64,000 bases of DNA from Schistocerca nitens (GCF_023898315.1 NC_064614.1:1051280432-1051344431), one strand, 5' to 3'; shown: positions 11,143 to 23,235, counted from the stretch's first letter. Made by a program: numbers and translations. The notes: generated by a model from the sequence alone, not told the origin.

Positions 11143-14094
11143 TTTTCAACTGTCCCCATTGATATTTATGAGCTAAAATCTTCTGTATTTCATTGTAATT
11201 TAATTCGTCGAGAGCTGCAAGATCACCAATGATGTCTGTCCGAAATAACAGACACCATCTTCATACAAACAGAGTTGGTCGATCTTTAGCACTTGATCAA
11301 TAGAGGAGAAGAAGAAAATAGATTAGGAACAGGTTTTAAGGTAAAGAAGTGCACAGGTAACGCCACGGTGGGGTATGAAACAATAAACCCCAGATTATGT
11401 CGAATGAGGCTGAAGGGAAAGTTTTCCAGCTCGTCGCTGATTAGTCTGCATGCACCAACGGAGGATGCAGCTGAAGAAGAGAAAGAAGAATTTATGAGAA
11501 ATTGGAGCAAGTATATGATAAGCTGCCAAAGTACGATGTCAAAATTATCCAGGGGGATTGTAATGCTAAAGTAGCTAAAGAGAAAGAGAAGCAACCGGCA
11601 ACAGGACTCCATAGTAAACACCTGGAATCCAATAACAACGGCTGGAAATTGTTTGAACTGGTTTTTAGCAAAGGACTGGTGATTGAAGGTACGTGATTCC
11701 CACACAAAGACATTCGTAAGGAGACTTGGATATCACCATATGGGCAGACGAGAAATCAAATAGATCATATACTGTTAGATGGACATCATGCTTCAGATAT
11801 CTTGGATGTGATCAGCCGCCGAAGAGCGGATATTGACTTAGACCATGTTTTTGTAAGAGCCAAAACCATAGAAAGGATTTGTATGAAGCCAGAACGCCTG
11901 GGTTCGAGAAAAGTAAGGTTCACGACGTGGAGATGTTTAAAGACCAGAAGAAAGAGGAAGAGAATAGGATCAAATTGTAAGAGGAGTTGAAAACGATCAG
12001 TGCGATGAAGGGAAAGGATGTCAACTTACTGTGGGAGGAAACTAAGTTAGCATTAAATACAACAGTTTAAGAGGTTGATGAGAAGATGTCAAAGACGCTG
12101 GATGATAAAAATCAAGGTCGACAAAGAATGTTACAGAGATCCAGACGAAATAATTTGCTTCTATTTAAAGAGAAGAGAAGGATATCTTAGAATTCAGCGC
12201 TGAATAAAAAGAGAGTAGAGGAAAGGGAAATGATTGATGAAAAACGGAAGAACATTGAAAATGAGCAGCGGTGAAAATTCTTTATGGTATGGGACAAACA
12301 AATAGAGGATATCAGCCAAGGATGGACATGCTGAAAGATGACACAGAAAGCTTGATATTTGGAAAAGGGAAGGTAGTAGAAACATGGGAACAACATTTTG
12401 AAATGTTACAATCAGACACATCGTAAGCGAAGAAGGAAATGAAGGGGCTGGAAAAGAAACTGAAGGACAACATGAGGATGGAGATGATGATGTAGCAGAT
12501 ACAGAACCACCTTCGATAGAAGAATTAAGTTAAATTATAAAGCAACATGTGAATGACAAAACTCCTAGATACGACCTCATAACGGCGGAGAGGATTGAAC
12601 ACTGAGGTGAAATATTAGTAAGGAGGATACATAAAATAATTAAAATGGGCTGGGAAACGGAGAAAATGGCAGAGAACTGGACGTTAGCAACCATCTACCC
12701 TATACATAACAAAGTATCACGCATGCAGTGTAAGAACTACCGAGGAATATCTCCGCTGAGCATCGTCTACAAAATACTTTCTACTGCTGTAACAAAGAGA
12801 GTAAGTAGAAGAGCAGAGAGGATTCTAAGCAAGTACTGGGCAGGAGTCAGATCTGAGAGGTCTTCAGCTGATCATATCTTCACAGTATGTATGATGCTGG
12901 AGAAGATCTACGAATATAATGTACGATTAGAACATCTCTTTATAGATTTTAAACAGGCTTATGGCAGAATTAAAAGAGCAGCACTTGGGAAACATTTCAG
13001 ACATTCACATTTCCTAAGAAGTTAATGAAATTAACTAAGGTAACACTGGAAAACAGGAGAAGCCAGCTTAAAGTTCAGGGATGTCTGTCGAGATCGTTTC
13101 CAACAGAAGGAGGACTAAGACAGGGACACCCATTATCCAGAGTACTACTCAACCTGGTATTAAAGAATGCAGGAAGATCAATAACCACAAACCCAGGAGG
13201 CACTATTTATAGTAGACTGCTTCAAATTTTAGCCTATGCAAATGTGGTAATAAGTGCTAGAAGTACGGAAGTGCTTACATCAGCCTTCAAAGAATTTGAA
13301 GCCGTCGCCGAGACCCTTGGTCTAGAAATTAGTGAGACAAAATTTAAGTGCATGGTAACTGAGAGAGTAAGAAGAAACATAGATGATCTCCAGTTAGAAG
13401 GGTACAGCTTCGAAAGAGTAGACAGTTTTACTTATCTTGGCTCAGTAATAACACCAGAAAACAAAGTGGAGGCATATATAGCAAACGAATTAAGGCTGCC
13501 AACAGATCATCTAGAGCAATATACTCCTTGCTTAAAAGTAAAAACCTGTATAGGAAATTAAAGCTAATACCTTACAAAACAATGATCAAACCAGTTCTGT
13601 CCTTATGGCAGTGAGGCATGGGTACTGACAGAGGCTTTGGAGAATGAGTAAATATCTGGGACACAAAACTGCTGAGAGAGATTTTTTAACCTTTGAAGAA
13701 GAAGTATGGAGAATTAGGACTAATGAAGAAATAAGGTCACTGTACAAAGAACATGATTTGCTAACCTCGGTCAAAATGGGAAGGCTAAGATGGTTAGGAC
13801 ATGTCCAGAAGATGACAGAAGAAAGGCTCCAAAAGAGGCTGATGATGGGACATCATGGTGGTAGAAGAAGGAGAGGACATGTACGTGTGAGATGGCTGGA
13901 AGATGTGCAGGCCGACCTGAGGGCAGTGGGAGTGAGGAGGTGGTGCAGGCGTGCTGAAGACCGAGACGACTGGAAATCTGTGACTGAGGACGCCGAAGTG
14001 CTCAGAAGACCGTAGTGCCATGAAGTAAGAAAGTAAGGAAACCTTTATATTTTAATATTTATAATTTTTATGTGTATATTTTAGCCATTGATTA

Positions 14095-14420
14095 GGAATG
14101 GGCCAATGCGTTTGTGACGAATTATTCCACACCAAACATTCATATAACACCACAGACGCTAATATTCAACTTGGCGTACACAATGGCGGTTTTCTACATT
14201 AGGATAATGCGAATTTTGTCTATCAATCGTATCATAGTTCATGAAGGTTGACTCATCAGTTAATAATACTCGAACGAAGAAGTTTTGTCTCTATATTTGC
14301 TGAAGGATCTCTTGCCATATGTTATTCTTTTCCGGAAATCATTGCCATGAATTTCGTCATGGAGTTAAATATGAAGGGGAATTTTTGAAAATTCGGCAAA
14401 CAGTAATCTGATTCATGATT
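14095..14420 (-). pseudogene. DDE transposase relic (mariner-related, DUF4817-type)
   Basis: Minus-strand translation gives LLTDESTFMNYDTIDRQN, with the first catalytic aspartate in TDES, then NRHCVRQVEY and NVWCGIIRHKRIGPF. These are in the order known for insect DDE transposases that carry an N-terminal DUF4817 domain. Upstream, in another frame, lies HDEIHGNDF, the usual helix before the catalytic core. At least two stops and a frameshift are present, and the C-terminal half is missing. Same superfamily as the pseudogene at 43.3-44.2 kb. Confidence 0.72.
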
Positions 14421-14885
14421 CTAAGAGACAATATGGGAATTACCATTCACGGTGGTAAATCTCACAAATTCATTATTCTCTCCAGCAACTGTTGTTCGAC
14501 GGTTTCTTTCTCGTGGTTGTACAGTGGTCTACAAGGAGAACTGTCTAATAACTCGAGAGAGGGAAAAAAAGAAAAAGATATAACGAGTGGTTGCTCCCTG
14601 TTTGAAATACGTTGTAAATAAAGTGTTATAGACATTCCTGCCACTTTCCCTATATATGTAAACCACGTCCGTCTTTTCTATCGTAACAGTCTGTATTCCA
14701 TGATAATGCAGTCCAATTGTATTTACTTCATGCGTAGCCCCATGTGGGCAGATTTGGGCTGTGTGTGGCACAAGTCGCCGCACTTAAGCCGAGAGACTGT
14801 ATAAAATGAAACGTTACATACATAACAGACGTGGATAAAAGATTAAGTCTATACATGAGAAGAGGCAGCAATGGGATATAAAATA
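14421..14885. other. No recognisable gene
   Basis: Short frames only. May hold the rest of the decayed transposase relic, but nothing is readable. Confidence 0.35.
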
Positions 14886-15430
14886 CAGGGTGTACATAAA
14901 GTCCGGGAACACTTTCAATTATTTATTGCACAAGAACTAAACACTGTTCAGATGTCATACATATTGCATTTTAAAGAGAAACTCTGAAAGTTTGTTTGTT
15001 TTGTTTTTTCTTCTACAAACATTCGACATGCGAACCTGAGAGACCCAGCAGACGTCAATATGGGAATCAAACCCTCGCCACACCCGTCCCAACATGGCAT
15101 GGTCGACTGTAGCAGTCGCTTCATGTATTCTCTCCCGGAGCTCTGCTACATCACGTGGTAGAGGCGGTACATACACCAGATGTCTTAATGTGTTCCCACA
15201 GAAAATTTTTGTCGAACAACAACACACAGAATGCTCGCTCCACATGTGTACTCGCCATGTTTGCGACAAGCGCTAACTGTCGGCAAATTACCAGACTACG
15301 CTGTGGCGATTTACATGAAAAAAAAGCTTTCAAGGTTTCTCTTCAAAATGACATATGTATGATATCTGTATAATGTTGGTTCTTGTGCAATAAATAATTG
15401 AACGTGTTCCCAGACTTCATGTACACCCTA
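14886..15430 (-). mobile_element. Non-autonomous mariner-like element, internally deleted
   Basis: Ends cagggtgtacataaagtccg on the left and its inverse on the right; the inverted repeats pair for about 100 bp (14886-14990 against 15325-15430). TA flanks both sides (14884-14885 and 15431-15432). The minus strand keeps the first codons of a transposase (MASTHVERAFCVLLF near 15215-15260) joined directly to its C-terminal end (VYVPPLPRDVAELRERI near 15120-15175, then LGRVWRGFDSHIDVC). The catalytic core is gone. It would need an autonomous relative to move. Confidence 0.85.
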
Positions 15431-15639
15431 TATACAAAGAAAGGGGTAGTTTCACCTGGGACGTTTACATAAAATCCACGTGAAATGAAACAGTCACTCG
15501 ACGAAGACACAGCATATAAACACTGGCGGCACGAAGAGCACAATTAATAACGTTGTTTACAAAAATGAGAGCCATACGGGACGACGACACTGAACACACG
15601 CTGTACATATGTTACATACACGGCAAACACTAAACACAA

Positions 15640-17830
15640 CAGAAATTAATTGGTTTAAAATTGGAAGGACCTTCAAAGGGAGATGAGGTCAGAGAGGAGG
15701 GAGAGAGGAAAGAGAGACAGGAAGGTCGATGAAGGAGAGGGCGCAGGAAGGGGAAGAATGGTGGGAGCAGGTAGCACACTAAGGGGGAGGAAATGGGTAG
15801 GGTGGGAAGGGAACATCCCATAAAGGAATGCAAGGATTTGGAAATAAGAAGTGAGAAGGACTGGGGGTATGAAGCAGGAAACGGCTGAGGGAGAGGGGAA
15901 GGACTGAAAGCTCTAGGGAGAAGGAGAGGGTAACAGGACAGTCAGGGTTGGAAGAATAAATATCAGGGCGAAGACATTGGAATTATCGTTGGGAGAGAAG
16001 GTGGAGGGTGCGGAAATAGGGAGAGGAAGGGTCATATTGGTAGACATGTGGCAGTAGGTGGGTAGTAGACAGGAAAGGAGAGACCAGGGGGTGAGGTGGA
16101 TTGAGGCAATCTAGAGGATATGGATGTTTTCATGGAAAAGGAGGCAATGTGGGAAGGGGATGAGCTCGTAGTGGATCCTCATGGAGAACTGAGGACGGAT
16201 ACAGAAAGTGAAGTAGAGAATATGACACTGAATGATTTGGACGACTATAGAATTTAGGAGGGGCAAAGATCCAAGGCCACACTGGAATAGCAAAGGATGG
16301 GATGGATCAAGGATTTGTAGATGTGAATCATGGTGTAAGAATGAAATCATCATATCCATTTGGACAGGACAGGAAGTGAAGTCTACTGTGAACTTTGTGT
16401 TGGATGCAAAGTAGATGGGGAGTCCAGGTGAGGTGACAGTCAAGGGTGAGGCTAAGGCAGGATGGTTAAAGATGGTAAAGTAGAAATCATGGAGCCAGGA
16501 GGAAGGGGTGGTATGTCTTTCATTGATTGCCTGGGTTTCAGAAGGATTGATTTGAAGGAGCCTTTGGTTGGGCCAAGGGGTAAACTTGTTTTTTGTGGGT
16601 TTGGGGCCAGCACTGGGATCGTTGAAGGGTAGAATAGAGGGTAAGGAAGGTGGTGGCACCAGTGTGTTGAAGGAGATGGACAGTGAGGTTCGTTTGGGCA
16701 TATCAGAGGGGTACAGGAGATAAAAGAGAGGAGAAAGAACGGAGCACTGGAGCATACCTGTGGTAGGATGGAAGGTACAAGAATTGGTATTATAAATGAT
16801 GCCATGGAAAGGATTGTGTAAGAGCAAGGAGGAAATGAGATCGATGAAGTTGATAGGAAGGGCTTTGGTATGGAGTTTGAAAAGCAGCCCAGAATGTAAT
16901 ACATGGTTATAGGCATTCTGGAGGTCGAGAAAATCAAAAAATAGCAGAGCAACAGTGGTTAAATTGGGGGAGAGGAAATGGGTAAATTTAAGGAGCTCAT
17001 TGTCAGTGAAGAAGGAGGGCCAGAAACCCCACTGGGTAAGAGGGTTGAGTTCGGTGGTGAAGAATATGGTGGGAGAGGATGGACTCAAAGACCTTATTAA
17101 ACACAGAGGTGAGGTGTATGGTGTGATAGGAAGTGTCCAAAGAGAGTTTGTTGGATTTAAGTATCAACAGGATGCAGGAGATCTTCCACAGGTCATGGTA
17201 AAAGACAGTGGAAAGGATAGTACTGTACAGGTTGACAGGGGCGATGAGAAAGGGGGAGAGGGCATTCCTTGAAGCGGTGGTAGGTGATGCAATAGTGATC
17301 AGGGATGATGTTGCATTTGGAGCAGAAGACAAGTTTAATATCCTGTGCTGTCATAGGAGTGTTCTGTTATCAGAGTGGTAACTGGTCCAAGTACTGGAAG
17401 CTGGGAGCAAGTGGCAGGACAGAGCAATCTGTGTGGACAAGGATGTTGGAGAAGATCAAAATGAGGGTCATCAGATATGCAGAAGACTGAGGTGGTCAGG
17501 TAATGGGTGTTGTCATGAGGGAGTGGGTAACGTAAGACAGGACGGCTACCAGTAAGGCGGTGGATGGCTGACCAGTACTTGGAGGAGTTTGCAGGGAGGA
17601 TGGTGAAGAGTCATGTGCATCTATGTCGCCAGTCCTGACGTTTCTTTGCTGTCAGAAGGTTTAGAACGCGTCTTTGTAATTGCTGGTGGCAGAGGAGTGT
17701 GTCCGAGTCAGGACTGTGGAGGAAGGAATGGCAGAGCCAGCAGGATTCATGGACAAGGAGTACAGTCTGTGGAGGAAGGGTAGGACTGTGGGGGTTGTAA
17801 GGTGACGTGGTCTCCTGACCTTCATTTCTT
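15640..17830 (-). pseudogene. Jockey-type LINE, reverse transcriptase and 3' part, decayed
   Basis: Reading leftward, RT motifs appear as TSVFNKVFESILSHHIL (about 17075-17125), FLDLQNAYNHVLHSGLLFKL (16860-16940; motif A with N in place of the catalytic D), TGMLQCSVLSPLFYLLY (16700-16760; the GVPQGSVLSPLLY box) and LLQINPSETQAI (16525-16565). The YADD box is not recognisable. The pre-RT element RRVLNLLTAKKRQDWRHRC lies at 17615-17680. A 325-codon frame (16111-17088) remains open despite lost catalytic residues. The + strand is strongly G/A rich, as expected for the complement of a C/T-rich LINE. Confidence 0.75.
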
Positions 17831-19490
17831 ACATATCCCGACCTCACCATCGTATTTTCCGTATTAAGACGTTTCATTCGAGCCCAAACTCGATAGGGCA
17901 GAGTCAGTTTTACATACTTACATTTAATCATTATGCAAATCTTATAAATAAATCGCAAGTGCGTACCAAGATTAAAAAGTCGAGGCTGGCGTACACAAAC
18001 TTTCAAGACGCAATGGCCACAGGAGTTTTGTTTGGTGGAGGCAACCAGCCCGCTGGAAAGTCCATAGGAGGATGGGTTAGGACGCAGCTGTGCCGGCCAG
18101 CTGACCACCCAAGGACCAAAACAGTTTTTGCCGGAAAAAAGGGATAATGGTTTGCGTGTTCACCTTAAAAGCAAAATCTGCTGTATTGTTTCAGAGAGCA
18201 TTTTTTTGACGGACCTAGTGCGCATTTTCAGAGTTCCCACAAGTGGACAGTAAACGCCTAACACTATATATTTCCTGATTGGTCGGCTTAGCCATTCTCC
18301 TGTTTGTAAGAGTGATGCTGATTGGTGGACTGTTTCTGGCACAATGAGCCGGACGAGTGAGAGAAAGACAGCAGATATACCCTTTCGCTTTTTGCATGGA
18401 GGGAAGTCATTCCAGTGATGCTCTTGTACCGGGAACACGTAGCAGGAGCGAGTGCGCTTATGCATGTATGCAGAGAGCAAGGAACAAAGTCTCTACTCAG
18501 TACTGCACTGAGAGAGCACCTCTGTCGCTAACAAATCAGAGTGATACTCTATACTGAGTCGCTTGCGATTAAGCATTTGTTCACTGTGTTGGCCGGGTGA
18601 CTTAATGTGTGGTGTGAACACAGACACAGTATTAGTTAGTGCGTGCGGGCGAACATTGAGTGGCATGGCGGTGGACTGGTTATCTGACTGGTGTACCACA
18701 CCAATAGTTAGACTAGGGGCAGATAGGAGTCCTTGACGTCATCAAGGCATAGTGAGAGTTCGATTGCCGAAGGACAATCAAGATAGAAAGAGATAGTTTT
18801 GTTATTTTTCAGCGGCGAACGACGCAGGCAGCACTCGTTGCAGCTCACGGTATTAAGAGCTACAGCGCAGGCGAGCCCCATCTTTCCTCCATTAGAAATA
18901 ACGTACTTCATTCACGTCACTCCATTATATTTCTCACCTGACAGCCTGGACCGTACTCAGAAAAATTCAATTGGATAGTTATTGAAGTTGAGTAGACGTG
19001 GCTCTCAGCCATTCTGCCGAGTAAATAACATTCTTAAAGAAAAGCGATAAAAGAGCTTTCCCACACTTTATATATAAATGTCATTAACAGGATTCCTATC
19101 CATAAGAGGTAACCTCCTATTCCGAAAAGAACATGGAAATTTGTGTATCAGTTTATAAAGAAAAGTTTCATTTAATTTTTCTTTAATTTTGCAATAAATA
19201 ATATTTTTCGTTCGTTTAATGTTTTTCTTAGACTAACTAGCAATACTCCAGTTCCCAGATATCTCACTAGATCCGTAAGAAAATAAAATATTTTGTGTCT
19301 TTTCCTTACAGCGGTAGACTCCAGAAGATATTTACTGCTGAAAGTTTTTCAGGCAATTCGTTTTGGTCCGTTAGGATCGTCTGTCTGACTTCTGTAGTAG
19401 AGTCGGGTGGAACTGGCTTCTTGCAGGAGCCAAAGGGTACTTGTCAGATCAATCCTTTGCACAACTCATCAACATAACACCCACACACTG
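17831..19490. mobile_element. Unidentified 1.6 kb insert within the Jockey-type LINE
   Basis: LINE coding sequence stops at about 17830 and resumes (endonuclease end) at about 19500. The sequence between has different base composition and no recognised protein. It could be a solo LTR or another non-autonomous element. I found no clear TG...CA ends, inverted repeats or target duplication, and the edges are approximate. Confidence 0.45.
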
Positions 19491-20985
19491 ACAGGGTTGA
19501 TAGGTTTTATGGGAACATGGGCCACTACAGTATCAGAGACGGTCTTCTGGAGAAAAGATGAGGTGTGAGCAATGTTGTCAGTATGGTGGTTGTGGACGGG
19601 ATGGTTTTCAACCTGGCTGTCAATTGGTTCCTGGTAGGCATTCTAATGAGCACAGTGGTAGCCCTGAAAGACCATGGGAGTAGTGAGAAGATGGGTGTGA
19701 AGGAGATGGTGAAAAGGACTGGGAGGGGGTCACTGCCAATAGGATCGAGGACTTCCACAATGGTATGCCTAAGTAGGTTGGGGGAAGTGAGGACACTGCT
19801 GGGACAAGGTCGCCTTGGAGGGTGGAAAGGAACTAATAACACCACCAGAGAATGGCAGCGTCACAGCTACGCATGTTAAGGTCCGCAGCAATCAAAAGGT
19901 GCAGTCAGTATGGGAGACGAATTCACCGCCGATGGGAACAGCAGGACGGATGTATATTGTGGAACAGGCGACGGTTAGGGCAAGGTAATAGGCGCTGAGG
20001 ATAAGGTGTTTGGTAGGATCAATGAATAGGGGTTTTCAATGATGGGGACATGCTTAAGGTGGCCAATAGCAACCCCACCTCGCGCTAAGGGGCGGGGATT
20101 ATCCTTACAGTTGCGGACATAGGGAGAGGTATGGGTATATGCTAAAATTGGAGGATGGTAAAACTGAGGAGGAGGGCGTCAACCTGCTGCCAGGACAGTG
20201 TATGCATGAACAGGGTCTGGTTGGCAGAGGAGGAGGGACGTTTTGATAAAGGAAGTGATACTGTCATCGCGCCAGGATGGAGAGAGAGGACGGGAAAGGA
20301 GGGGGGGGGGGGGGGTTCAAATGGTTCAAATGGCTCTGAGCACTATGGGACTTAACTTCTGAGGTCATCAGTCCCCTAGAACTTTTTAAACCTAACTATC
20401 CTAAGAACATCACACACATCCAAGCCTGAAGCAGGATTCGAACCTGCGAACGTATCAGTCGCGCGGTTCCAGACTGAAGCGCCTAGAACCGCTCGGCCAG
20501 TCCAGCCGGAAAAGGAGGGGAGCGAAAGAGGCTTAAATGAGGTTGTCAGCGGAGATAAAGACGTATTACGCATGGCTGTGGGAGTAAGTGGCGTAGGTGT
20601 TCAGGTGGAAAACTGAACAGGTGATGAGGGAGATCTGCTGGAGGGTGTGTGGGCGTTGGATGGGGTGGATGTTTTGAAGGACGATAGAAAGTAGCCAGAT
20701 GATGTCTTCAGTTTTAGGGGGTACATGGAGTGAATTGTTGGCGTGGAGGAGTTAATCAATGGAAAGAACAAGGGCGGTGAGCTTACATTAAGAGCAATAG
20801 GTGGGGCGAGCTTCATTACATGTATTGTAGGAAGGATGGGCGGCAGTTTGAGGACACGAAATGCTTTGAAGTGCGGGCAGGTGGGAGGATTCTTAAAGGC
20901 AGGGGTAAGGTTATAGTTATAGACCAGGCCCTTTTGGACCGGTCAGAGGGGGTATCCATGTTCTAGGGTAGAGTCTTTGATTAAT
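19491..20985 (-). pseudogene. Jockey-type LINE, ORF1 end and endonuclease, decayed
   Basis: The end of an APE-type endonuclease is readable near 19705-19765 (DPIGSDPLPVLFTIS, the usual GSDHLPV box with H lost). Upstream (20600-20980) a proline and serine-rich frame with spaced cysteines and histidines looks like the remains of ORF1. Together with 15640-17830 this makes one LINE of roughly 3.5 kb plus insertions, all on the minus strand. Confidence 0.6.
20305..20510 (-). mobile_element. Common tRNA-derived SINE with target duplication
   Basis: Minus-strand copy; the head is at the right (ctaggcgcttcagtctgg, ggttcgaatcctgc on the minus strand) and the tail at the left (gttcaaatggttcaaatggc). 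A perfect 10-bp duplication aaaggagggg flanks it (20295-20304 and 20511-20520). A run of 15 G (20301-20315) lies between the left duplication and the tail. Confidence 0.9.
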
Positions 20986-21254
20986 AATCAAAAAATTCTC
21001 GGTCCTAAGTTCGTAACCTGCCACCACTTAAATTGTTATTAATAATCAGCATTGGCGGCCAAAGATTTCTGGCATAAGAAGTCACTCTCATTCTGCAAAC
21101 AGCCTTGTCAGAGAGGATGGATGAGCGGACAGAGGTTCAGGGCACTCTCTAGCCCTTGAGATGGGAAACTGCCGCTTAAGGCGGAAGAATCAACAATGAT
21201 CAACGGCATGAGGATGCCAAAGTCAATGGAAACCACTGTATTAAGGATATATGT
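20986..21254 (+). mobile_element. 5' leader of an RTE-like LINE (left piece)
   Basis: Contains gcattggcggccaaagattt, cactctcattctgcaaacag and ggcggaagaatcaacaatga, a block I recall as the leader of an abundant orthopteran LINE. No ORF. The continuation of this leader is at about 23815, after the inserted MULE. Assignment rests on recall and on the fit of the two pieces. Confidence 0.55.
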
Positions 21255-21596
21255 TACTTATAAATGGTGGAAAAATCGAAATTTTTTATGACTTTATTAA
21301 ATTCTATAGTTTTTCTTGATTACATGGATATATAGATGATAGGGTTTCAAATGAAAAATGACCTATATATCCAAAATTTTAAAGTTGCCGTTATGTGTGG
21401 CGCCACGACCCCTTTATTTCTGTTACAGAGACCAGTATTATTTCGAAACGAACTGTGAAATTTCTGTTTCCAGCGATTATACGTATGATACATTGTGTAA
21501 AGCAAGCCACACTGTTGAAAGTAACCTATGTATCAGTTCTTTAGGGAAGAAACTCCCACATGACCCGCCACCTGGTGATTGAAATTTTTGTGTTAA

Positions 21597-21792
21597 TGGT
21601 TCAAATGGCTCGGAGCACTATGGGACTTAACTGCTGAGGTCATCAGTCCCCTAGAACTTAGAACTACTTAAACCTAACTAACCTAAGGACATCATACACA
21701 TCCATGCCCTAGGCAGGTTTCGAACCTGCGACCGTAGCGGTCGCGCGGTTCCAGACTGAAGCGCCTAGAACCGCTCGGCCACATCGGTCGGC
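21597..21792 (-). mobile_element. Common tRNA-derived SINE with target duplication
   Basis: Minus-strand copy with tail tggttcaaatggctcggagc at the left and tRNA-like head at the right. A perfect 11-bp duplication ttttgtgttaa (21586-21596 and 21793-21803) flanks it. It inserted into the MULE, so it is younger than the MULE insertion. Confidence 0.92.
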
Positions 21793-21835
21793 TTTTGTGT
21801 TAACAATGACGCTATTTGTAGCGGATTTTTGTTGT

Positions 21836-23235
21836 TCATGTGGGCGTCTTGTCTTCTTTGATAAAGGAAGTGGCGAAAAGTAAACAATGCGACGGTGTAG
21901 GCTGTCTGGAAATAACTGAACAAGAAAGTAGCAGGAAGGGTTTAGCGTCAAAATTAGTTGTTTTGTGTAGATCCTGCAAAAAATATGCCTCGAAAATGAT
22001 TTCGAACATTGTGCATAATTCATATGACGTGAATTTGAAGCTAATGTATCCAATGCGTGCAATAGAAAAAGGAAAAGAGGCTGCTGAAACGTTTTGAGGT
22101 TTGATGGACCTTCCTCCTCCTTCCAGTAGGGTCAGCAAGTACATAAAAATACTTTTAGGTGCCTTGACGTTTATGTCTAAAGCATGGTTCCTTGAATGGT
22201 GTTGTAAGTGCTACTTCATTGAAAATGGAAAAGTTGTGGATTTTGAGTGCTTATTTAAGTACTGATACGCCTGCCATGCAAACACTGTCGGACATATTGA
22301 ACATCAGTGTTCTAAGAATTGTGATGGTTTCAGTGGAGGTGTGGAGTGTGGTGGAGATATAAAAATATTTCAGAAGTCTGTGCCCATTTATAACGTTAGA
22401 TATACGAAGTACCTAGGCGATGGGGACCCTAAAGCTTTCAATAAAATTAATGAGTTCAATGTTAATGGTGATACCTTGGTAACAAAACTGGAGTGTTGTG
22501 GACATGTGCAAAAGAGAATGGGTGCTAGATTGAGGAAGATACGAAGAGAAATGAGAGGAAAGTTGCTATCTGATAGAAAATCTCAGTCTGGTCTAGGCAG
22601 ATTGACAGAAACTGAAGTAAACCTTCTTCAGAGTTATTACGGACTGGCCAGTAAAGGAACTGAACCTCTAAATGAAGTTACAGCAATCAGGAAAGCTGTA
22701 TGGGTCACCTACTTTTATAAGGTTTCCACAGGTGACTACCGTGTTCACGGGCTTCGTCCTAAAGGAGCAGACTCTTGGTGTGGTTACCAAAAAGCAACAG
22801 AAAATGGTCAAATATACCATCATAAGCATTCTCTTCCTGAGCCTGTTATGAATAAAATAAAACGAAGTTTTAGAGTCCTGAGTGAGCCTGTTTTGCTTAG
22901 TAATTGTCTTCATGTGAGCACTCAGAATACAAATGAAAGTTTCAACCGTTCCACATGGGTAAGATAACCCAAGAATATTTTTGTAAGACTAAATTCATTA
23001 CTAGTTGGTGTACTAGATGCAGTGATATGTTTCAATGATGGAGTGATAGGAAGGTTGCAGGTCCTGAGAAATTTAAGCATAAAATGTGGTTCTGATATGG
23101 AAGATCAGCTGAAAAATTGGCTCTTCAAGTTACTAAAGGAGCAAGAAGTGCTGAAAGGAGTGCCAAGAGGACGTTTGAATATGAAGAAACGCTGCAGGAT
23201 GAAGATTATGCTTCAGGAATGTTCTGAGGCATAGT
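21836..23235 (+). pseudogene. MULE transposase, decayed
   Basis: Segments in order: GLASKLVVLCRSCKKYASKM (about 21940-21995), YPMRAIEKGKEAAETF (22045-22095), LMDLPPPSSRVSKYI, GKVVDFECLFKY (22230-22262), ENCxxCDGFSGGVECGG-like (22300-22355), then a 208-codon open frame (22341-22967). That frame has VRYTKYLGDGDPKAFNKI (the catalytic GDGD box), CCGHVQKRMGARLRK, LQSYYGLA, ADSWCGYQKATENG, HHKHSLPEPVMNKI and TQNTNESFN. It ends with GVLDAVICFNDGVIGRLQVL (22995-23060). The order matches Mutator-like transposases of insects. Frameshifts upstream of 22341 and at about 22968 disable it. A SINE sits just upstream. Confidence 0.85.

Larger units (their letters stand above)
10424..11207. mobile_element. 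Palindromic composite of two inverted tRNA-Thr-like SINEs
   Basis: The left arm is a minus-strand SINE and the right arm a plus-strand SINE of the same type, tRNA heads facing inward. The outer ends match as inverted repeats: left, read in reverse, gives cacacattttcaactgtc, gatatttatcag and attgtaatttc; right gives cacacattttcaactgtc, gatatttatgag and attgtaattta. Inner arms also pair (attgtccacacactacattt at 10639 against its inverse near 10805-10830). The right arm is interrupted by another SINE. The full minus-strand relative at 62.35-62.52 kb shows what one arm should look like. Confidence 0.8.
10060..14036 (+). pseudogene. LINE with endonuclease and reverse transcriptase, decayed and split
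   Basis: The 5' part (10060-10423) includes a leader and the start of an APE-type endonuclease (a GTWNV-type segment near 10300-10320). A palindromic SINE composite interrupts it. The endonuclease resumes with LGTGFKVKK (11325), IQGDCNAKVAKE (about 11545-11585), LHSKHLESNNNGWKLFEL (about 11610-11660) and QIDHILLDG with a DxDH-like end (11758-11850). RT follows: NYRGISPLSIVYKIL (12735-12780), FIDFKQAYG (12940-12970, motif A), GGLRQGHPLS (about 13100-13140) and LAYANVV (about 13230), where the YADD box has lost both aspartates. The 3' part (13644-14015) is a highly basic region with GRLRWLGHVQKM. Several frameshifts and stops are present. It is dead; the clade is uncertain (RTE or related). Confidence 0.75.
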
